Assembly: GCA_949316495.1 (NCBI GenBank) | Contig: OX439000.1 | Location: 10,294,501-10,358,500 of the forward strand | From: Amphiduros pacificus | Taxonomy: Eukaryota; Annelida; Polychaeta; Phyllodocida; Hesionidae | DNA: 64,000 bases | Direction: 5' to 3' | Shown here: positions 61,413 to 64,000 of the stretch, one piece after another | Numbering within the stretch: the first letter of the stretch is position 1 | Layout: each line of letters starts with the position of its first letter | Translations under genes and position numbers: made by a program | The notes under the pieces: model-generated | Seen by the model: the letters and a program-made list of their open reading frames with translations, nothing else | Database searches by the model: none | Told to the model about the DNA's origin: nothing

Positions 61413-64000
61413 TTATGCTGCAAAATATGAGTCAATTTGATCACAATAATTACATAGTAATGAAATATTTTCACTGGCCATTAAATCTGCAATGTTTGTA
61501 AATGATAGGTTGGAGAACTGTTCTCTGATGTGTTCTGTCAATCTACATTGTGTTAGGACATGCTCCTCAGATTGTACATCTGAGGCACATATACAAAGAC
61601 GATCCTCCCGTGGGATCCTGGACCACCTTCCAGTTTCTATTCTCAGTCTATGAGATCCTAGCCTTAGCCTGGTTGTGACTATTCTTTGTCTCTCATTCGC
61701 TCCTGATATTTTATCATTGTACATGCTATGAACACAAAGATTTGGATTTATGCTATGATAGATCACAGCTCTTGATGTTTCACTGTTTTGGATCTGTATT
61801 TTTTCCTGCTGCAAAAACACATTTATGGGATCTTCACTTAGGTCTTCCAGTTCTTGTAGGTATGTTCCCATTGGGCACTTCACGTCTTTGGCCAATTGCA
61901 TAGCCCTTTGTAAGGGACTTCCTTCAAAATGTGAACTCTGTTTCACCTTGTTTAAGAAGTCTAACTGTCTTTTCTTCACAAGGGCTTGTACAGTGGGTAT
62001 GCCTAGTTCAATGTATATAAGGCTACTTGGTGTCTGTGTTCTTACTCCTAATAGGTCCTTTACAGATGCTAAATACTGAGTCTGAACAGGATTTATATTT
62101 TTAACCATCCATGATTCACAGCTGTACAGGACGGAACTGATCAGGCAACTTTCCCAGACTTGTCTTTTTACAACAAAGGGAGCATCACTGTTCCTTGCAA
62201 GAAAAGAAGTAAACTTGCGTATGTGACACTGCTTAGATGCAGCATGATCGGCAACTTGTTTCATCATAGATGCATTTGAGATGGGAGATCCTAGATATGT
62301 ATACACATTCTGATACGAAATGACAACATCACCAACAATTAAAGGTTCTTGATCTGAGGTATTGATGGCAAAGTACTTGGACTTTGTTGGGTGCATAGAC
62401 ATATCAGTTTGTTCTGTTGCTTCCATGAGCAAGTTAAGCTTTCGTGTCATTGCCTCTCGAGATGTTGCTAGAATAACAGTGTCATCCATCAAAAGCAAGC
62501 AATGAATTACTCCTAGGAATCCATCGACTCCAAATTCAGCTATCTTACGGATTGTCACATTGATGTAAAAAGTAAACAATGAACAGCTAGTGCTGCCACC
62601 TTGACGAACTCCGGCTGTTGCATCAAAGAAACTTTGACCAAGAGTATTTCTCGTAACTTGAAGGGACTTAGCAATGGCTCTTAGAAACACATTTCCACAT
62701 CCACTTTGGACAAGCATATTTAAAAGCGTGTTCCTATTGACACGGTCATAGGCTTTCTCGTAGTCTACAAACACAACATAAAGCTTTTTCTTGGTCTTTC
62801 TCGCATAGTCTATCAACAATCTTAGAGATAGAATCTGCTCTACACAACCGCGGTTCTTTTGGGACCCAGCCTGTTCCACATCTGGTCTATACCATAATAC
62901 AAACCGTCGATTCAACACACCATCATAGAGTTTACACAAAGCATTTAGGATGCTGATGCCTCGGTAGTTGCCTGGCAGACATGATAAACCTTTCTTGAAT
63001 ATTGTGAAGAATTTGGCAATACACCAAGTTCCTGGATATGTACCATAGAATACCACATTGAGAAGGAATGTTAAGAGCCATATCCAGCTGTCTGAGAGAT
63101 GTTTCAGGATACCTGGTGGAATACCATCTGTTCCTGGTGCCTTATCAGGAGACATTTTAGATATTTCATCAAACACCTCGACTTCTGTGATTGGGTCATC
63201 TAAAACTGGCACATATGTCTGTGTCTCTGGGCAAACAAGATCATCTCCATTGGCAGGATTCAGCAACTGTTGGAAATACTCAGCAAATTCATCATCACTA
63301 GGTGCATCTGTTCTGTTTTCACTTTTGCTAAATCTGCCTTTCCAATCTATGGATTGCCATATTTTCCTTGAATCACCTAGATCAAGAAGATTTTGCCACC
63401 TTTCATTTGCATTGCGAGGGTCTTTGAAATTGATATGACGGCTTCTCTCCTTGGCTGATTCACATGCTTGGTACAAAGACATAGTTATATTTGCACACAA
63501 AAGGGCAACTTCTTCATCATTCACAGGTAACAGGGTCTCTGGTTCTGGCAGTGATTCTAAGAAGGTCTGAGTGTTTACCTGCCACATTCTAATAGGTTTA
63601 CTATGATTTGTACATCCTTTTTTTTGTGGTAACTCATTTAGCAACATAGCACGTTCCAGTATGATTTCAGGTGATGCATTATCATGAGATATGACTACAC
63701 TAATTGGTGAATGGTTTGATGGAAAGTTAACCTGGTTGAGAATGCAGAACTTCCCAATACTTTTCACACAGTTAGATGAACATAAACACCAGTCTATCTG
63801 TGATATCCACCGGTCTTTCTGCCTGAAAGTGAGGTTTCCTTCACACTGCTTATCTCTTATATGCATATGGTTCACAGGCACAAGACTGAAATCGTCACAT
63901 ATACTAATGATTTCACGGCCATGAGAATTTACTACTTTGTCTGGGTTCTCTGTATATGTGATTTCCTCACTCTGATCCTGGAATCTACTTAGATCACCTA
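61413..64000 (-). CDS. LINE ORF2: AP-endonuclease C-terminus plus reverse transcriptase (partial at window edge)
   Basis: The frame is open from the window edge to the stop at 61413, at least 860 codons with no break. The first 75 or so codons end the APE-type endonuclease (NSHGREIISICDD, then RWISQIDW). A linker with FAEYFQQLL precedes the reverse transcriptase: SPDKAPGTDGIP, NYRGISILNALCKLYD, FVDYEKAYDRVNR (motif A), GVRQGGSTSCSLFTFYIN (motif B) and LLLMDDTVILA (motif C, with Met-Asp-Asp in place of Ala-Asp-Asp). The C-terminal region has a thumb-like YLGSPIS and a CxC-x9-H-x4-C finger (CICASDVQSEEHVLTQC). Clade is uncertain (I/Nimb or RTE-like by feel). The unbroken frame suggests a young copy. 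Confidence 0.88.
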   Translation of the reverse strand, partial: GDLSRFQDQSEEITYTENPDKVVNSHGREIISICDDFSLVPVNHMHIRDKQCEGNLTFRQKDRWISQIDWCLCSSNCVKSIGKFCILNQVNFPSNHSPISVVISHDNASPEIILERAMLLNELPQKKGCTNHSKPIRMWQVNTQTFLESLPEPETLLPVNDEEVALLCANITMSLYQACESAKERSRHINFKDPRNANERWQNLLDLGDSRKIWQSIDWKGRFSKSENRTDAPSDDEFAEYFQQLLNPANGDDLVCPETQTYVPVLDDPITEVEVFDEISKMSPDKAPGTDGIPPGILKHLSDSWIWLLTFLLNVVFYGTYPGTWCIAKFFTIFKKGLSCLPGNYRGISILNALCKLYDGVLNRRFVLWYRPDVEQAGSQKNRGCVEQILSLRLLIDYARKTKKKLYVVFVDYEKAYDRVNRNTLLNMLVQSGCGNVFLRAIAKSLQVTRNTLGQSFFDATAGVRQGGSTSCSLFTFYINVTIRKIAEFGVDGFLGVIHCLLLMDDTVILATSREAMTRKLNLLMEATEQTDMSMHPTKSKYFAINTSDQEPLIVGDVVISYQNVYTYLGSPISNASMMKQVADHAASKQCHIRKFTSFLARNSDAPFVVKRQVWESCLISSVLYSCESWMVKNINPVQTQYLASVKDLLGVRTQTPSSLIYIELGIPTVQALVKKRQLDFLNKVKQSSHFEGSPLQRAMQLAKDVKCPMGTYLQELEDLSEDPINVFLQQEKIQIQNSETSRAVIYHSINPNLCVHSMYNDKISGANERQRIVTTRLRLGSHRLRIETGRWSRIPREDRLCICASDVQSEEHVLTQCRLTEHIREQFSNLSFTNIADLMASENISLLCNYCDQIDSYFAA

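Larger units (their letters stand above)
61137..64000 (-). mobile_element. non-LTR retrotransposon (LINE), 3' part
   Basis: The element runs on the - strand from the window edge to an (AATAC)n tail at 61137-61160. It contains an endonuclease/reverse-transcriptase ORF ending at 61413 and about 250 bp of 3' untranslated sequence. The 5' end lies beyond the window, so I cannot say whether it is full length. Pentamer tails like this one are usual for several LINE clades. Confidence 0.85.

Overview
The window looks like nuclear DNA of an invertebrate animal. It is AT-rich, has many short GT-AG introns, long microsatellites and minisatellites, several LINE fragments, and a DNA transposon of a type common in marine invertebrates. 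A lophotrochozoan (mollusc, annelid or brachiopod) is my best guess, but no single-copy marker fixes the phylum.

The core is a head-to-tail cluster of three paralogous + strand genes at 6826-12489, 17698-25528 and 32623-40438. Their exons can be aligned one for one with conserved intron phases, giving predicted proteins of about 1083, 1222 and 1037 residues. Each starts with MGCG (an N-myristoylation/palmitoylation pattern). Next comes a hillarin/KY-type transglutaminase-like domain in which the catalytic Cys and His are replaced by Met and Ala while the Asp is kept. Four beta-sandwich repeats with a GEYxL-type signature follow, then a helical segment. The C-terminal domain closely resembles the microtubule-binding tip of the dynein heavy-chain stalk. 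My reading is a family of membrane-anchored, catalytically dead scaffold proteins that may dock on microtubules. This is the most interesting content of the window.

The large intron of the third gene (36319-39095) holds a 1.6 kb minisatellite of 38-bp units and a 190-codon antisense reading frame whose stop codon lies inside the last satellite unit. Upstream, at 413-681, is the 3' terminal exon of an unrelated Cys-rich protein. The intergenic stretches at 12.5-17.7 kb and 25.5-32.6 kb hold two LINE remnants, two long ATT microsatellites and other tandem repeats.

From about 41.6 kb to 61 kb the DNA is a nest of mobile elements. A KDZ/HMGXB3-like DNA transposon (about 41.6-52.3 kb) carries a six-exon SWIM-containing transposase on the - strand. 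It also carries a divergently transcribed four-exon proline-repeat gene on the + strand, with three 77-bp repeats in the shared promoter region. Next come a dodecamer-ended hairpin element, a 3.2 kb non-autonomous element with CTCGGCCGAG-bearing inverted repeats and a 74-bp perfect palindrome, a small MITE, and a multi-exon SWIM plus YqaJ-type nuclease gene (57.99-60.6 kb). The last 2.9 kb is the 3' part of a non-LTR retrotransposon on the - strand. Its endonuclease/reverse transcriptase frame is still open at the window edge.

Exon boundaries were assigned by eye from splice sites, reading phase and paralog comparison. Family assignments come from recognising motifs, not from database searches.
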